Assembly (NCBI GenBank): GCA_019347595.1
Contig: JAHWLA010000165.1
Span: 1-6,416 of the forward strand
Direction: 5' to 3'
Source: Actinomycetota bacterium
Lineage (GTDB): Bacteria > Actinomycetota > Acidimicrobiia > Acidimicrobiales > JAHWLA01
Length of the DNA stretch: 6,416 nt
Part shown: piece after piece, positions 4,963 through 6,416 of the stretch
How positions within the stretch are numbered: the stretch's first letter is position 1
Layout: the number at the start of each line of letters is the position of its first letter
Position numbers and translations under genes: made by a program
The notes under the pieces: generated by a model
What the model was told of the DNA's origin: nothing
Seen by the model: only the letters and a program-made list of their open reading frames with translations
The model's database searches: none

Positions 4963-6180
4963 ATGTCGGAATTTTCGTTGGAGCTCAACGAGGACCAACT
5001 CCAGATTCAGAAGTGGGTCCACGACTTCTCCGAGAACGTCGTGCGGCCCGTGGCCGCCGAGTGGGACGAACGGGAGGAGACCCCGTGGCCCGTCATCGAG
5101 CAGGCCGCCGAGATCGGGCTCTACTCGTTCGACTTCGTGGCCAACGCCTTCGGCGACCCGGCGGGCCTGCTCCTGCCGATCGTGATGGAGGAGATGTTCT
5201 GGGGCGACGCCGGTATCGGCCTGTCGATCTTCGGCACCACCCTCGGCGTGGCGGGCATCTTCGCCAACGGCACCGCCGAGCAGGTCATGGAGTGGGTGCC
5301 GCTGTGCTTCAAGGGTGAGAACGACAAGCTGAACCTCGCCGCCTTCTGCGTGTCCGAGCCCGACGCAGGGTCCGACGTGTCGTCGCTGCGCACCCGCGCC
5401 GTCTACGACGAGGCCACCGACGAGTGGGTGCTGAACGGCACCAAGACGTGGATCACCAACGGCGGGATCGCCGACGTGCACGTGGTCGTGGCCGCGGTCG
5501 AGCCCGACCTGGGCTCCCGCGGGCAGGCCAGCTTCGTGGTGCCGCCGGGGACGTCGGGGCTGTCGCAGGGCCAGAAGTTCAAGAAGCACGGCATCCGGGC
5601 CTCGCACACCGCCGAGGTGGTCCTCGACGACGTGCGGGTGCCCGGCCGCTGCCTGCTGGGCGGCAAGGAGAAGTTCGACGAGCGCATCGCCCGCGCCCGG
5701 GAGGGGAAGTCGGCCCGCACACAGGCGGCCATGGCGACCTTCGAGGCCAGCCGTCCCGCCGTGGGCGCCCAGGCCGTCGGCATCGCCCGCGCCGCCTACG
5801 AGTACGCGCTGGAGTACGCCAAGGAGCGCAAGCAGTTCGGCAAGGCGATCATCGAGAACCAGGCCATCGCCTTCAAGCTGGCCGACATGAAGACGTCGAT
5901 CGACGCGGCCCGGCTGCTGGTGTGGCGGGCGGCGTGGATGGGCCGCACAGGCAAGACGTTCACCGCGGGCGAGGGCTCGATGTCGAAGCTGTTCGCGGGG
6001 GAGACGGCGGTGCGGGTGACCGAGGAGGCCATCCAGATTCTCGGCGGCTACGGCTACGTGCGGGAGTACCCGGTGGAGCGGTGGCACCGCGACGCCAAGA
6101 TCTACACGATCTTCGAGGGCACCTCGGAGATCCAGCGGCTCGTCATCAGCCGCGCCATCTCCGGCATCCACATCAAGTAA
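4963..6180 (+). CDS. Acyl-CoA dehydrogenase
   Basis: An FAD-dependent acyl-CoA dehydrogenase of 405 residues (family norm about 380-410). It removes hydrogens from C2 and C3 of an acyl-CoA and passes electrons to electron-transfer flavoprotein, as in fatty-acid, branched-chain or sterol side-chain breakdown. The N-terminal helical domain covers about 1-120. The middle beta domain carries the first family signature FCVSEPDAGSDVSS (128-141) and TKTWITNGG (160-168). The C-terminal helical domain has RKQFGKAI (289-296), the second signature at 358-377, and FEGTSEIQR (384-392), in which E385 is at the usual catalytic-base position. All key residues are present, so it should be active. Chain-length preference cannot be read from sequence. 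It probably has its own repressed promoter (inverted repeat at 4893) and is convergent with a TetR-family gene, a common arrangement for lipid-degradation genes in actinomycetes. The mycobacterial-style fadE number is not assignable. Confidence 0.95.
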   Translation: MSEFSLELNEDQLQIQKWVHDFSENVVRPVAAEWDEREETPWPVIEQAAEIGLYSFDFVANAFGDPAGLLLPIVMEEMFWGDAGIGLSIFGTTLGVAGIFANGTAEQVMEWVPLCFKGENDKLNLAAFCVSEPDAGSDVSSLRTRAVYDEATDEWVLNGTKTWITNGGIADVHVVVAAVEPDLGSRGQASFVVPPGTSGLSQGQKFKKHGIRASHTAEVVLDDVRVPGRCLLGGKEKFDERIARAREGKSARTQAAMATFEASRPAVGAQAVGIARAAYEYALEYAKERKQFGKAIIENQAIAFKLADMKTSIDAARLLVWRAAWMGRTGKTFTAGEGSMSKLFAGETAVRVTEEAIQILGGYGYVREYPVERWHRDAKIYTIFEGTSEIQRLVISRAISGIHIK

Positions 6181-6192
6181 GCCCCGCCGCCG

Positions 6193-6240
6193 TTCTCGTT
6201 GCGGAAGTGCGCACCCCCGTGCGCAGTTCCGCAACGAGAA
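6193..6240. terminator. Long hairpin between convergent dehydrogenase and TetR genes
   Basis: Arms 6193-6214 and 6219-6240 are 22 bases each, with one mismatch (G6207/G6226) and a CCCC loop. The outer 14 bases, TTCTCGTTGCGGAA, and the inner 7, TGCGCAC, are perfectly mirrored. It lies 12 bases after the dehydrogenase stop and 15 bases beyond the TetR stop, so it probably ends both transcripts. There is no U-tract on either side, so termination may be imperfect, or the element may also be a dispersed repeat or binding site. Confidence 0.7.
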
Positions 6241-6255
6241 GGGGGAACAGCGGCG

Positions 6256-6416
6256 TCAGTCGCGGGTGATGCCGCGCAGGCCTGCCCACGCCAGTTCGGC
6301 GATGCGGCGGGCCAGCACGTCGGGATCGAGGTCGAGCTGGTGCGCCATCCAGTGGCGACTGGTCCCCTCGGCCAGCCCCACGATCCCGTGGGCCAGCAGT
6401 CGGCGGTGCTCGCCGT
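6256..6416 (-). CDS. TetR-family transcriptional regulator, C-terminal fragment (runs off right edge)
   Basis: The last 53 codons of a leftward gene; its stop is the complement of 6256-6258. The end reads HGIVGLAEGTSRHWM...LDLDPDVLARRIAELAWAGLRGI. This pattern (glycine-rich helix, Arg-x-Trp-like turn, then a final helix ending AWAGLRG) is typical of the ligand-binding and dimer domain of TetR-family repressors. The DNA-binding helix-turn-helix is outside the window, so the call rests on the C-terminus alone. It is convergent with the acyl-CoA dehydrogenase gene and could bind the inverted repeat at 4893, with an acyl-CoA as a plausible effector; this is inference from position. Confidence 0.75.
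   Translation of the reverse strand, partial: GEHRRLLAHGIVGLAEGTSRHWMAHQLDLDPDVLARRIAELAWAGLRGITRD

Noticed and set aside
4822..6234. Leftward frame of about 470 codons antisense to the acyl-CoA dehydrogenase
   Set aside because: Shadow of a well-supported gene; composition and lack of motifs argue against coding.

Overview
The window is GC-rich, with strong G/C bias at third codon positions, frequent GTG starts and long antisense shadow reading frames. Together with an actinobacterial-style valyl-tRNA synthetase N-terminus and an ECF sigma factor carrying a built-in zinc-finger anti-sigma domain, this points to a high-GC actinomycete (Actinomycetota). A deep lineage such as Acidimicrobiia is possible, but the sequence alone does not prove it. 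No mobile element, CRISPR array, tRNA or rRNA gene was recognised.

Left part (1-2000): the 5' end of valS runs leftward out of the window. Only 20 bases separate its start from the divergent cysS (cysteinyl-tRNA synthetase) start. A symmetric -10-like heptamer between them could fire in both directions and would give a leaderless cysS mRNA. A small cold-shock protein gene follows cysS. Its leader can fold into a long hairpin that buries the Shine-Dalgarno sequence, and a competing upstream pairing could release it. The gene ends in a strong bidirectional terminator.

Middle part (2027-4874): a leftward 507-residue protein joins an ECF sigma factor, a zinc-binding anti-sigma domain, one membrane segment and a Thr/Pro/Gly-rich outer part with a cysteine pair. 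It looks like a one-protein sigma/anti-sigma signalling device. A 12-helix MFS drug-exporter-type transporter is transcribed divergently from it. A 49-base perfect inverted repeat covers the transporter's start codons.

Right part (4875-6416): an intact acyl-CoA dehydrogenase has an 18-bp inverted repeat (TGTTAC-N6-GTAACA) over its likely -10 element. Convergent to it is the 3' end of a TetR-family repressor gene, a plausible but unproven regulator of the dehydrogenase. The two genes share a long hairpin between their stop codons. Overall this is mostly housekeeping and lipid-metabolism chromosome. Its most interesting parts are the sigma/anti-sigma fusion and the structured regulatory sites.
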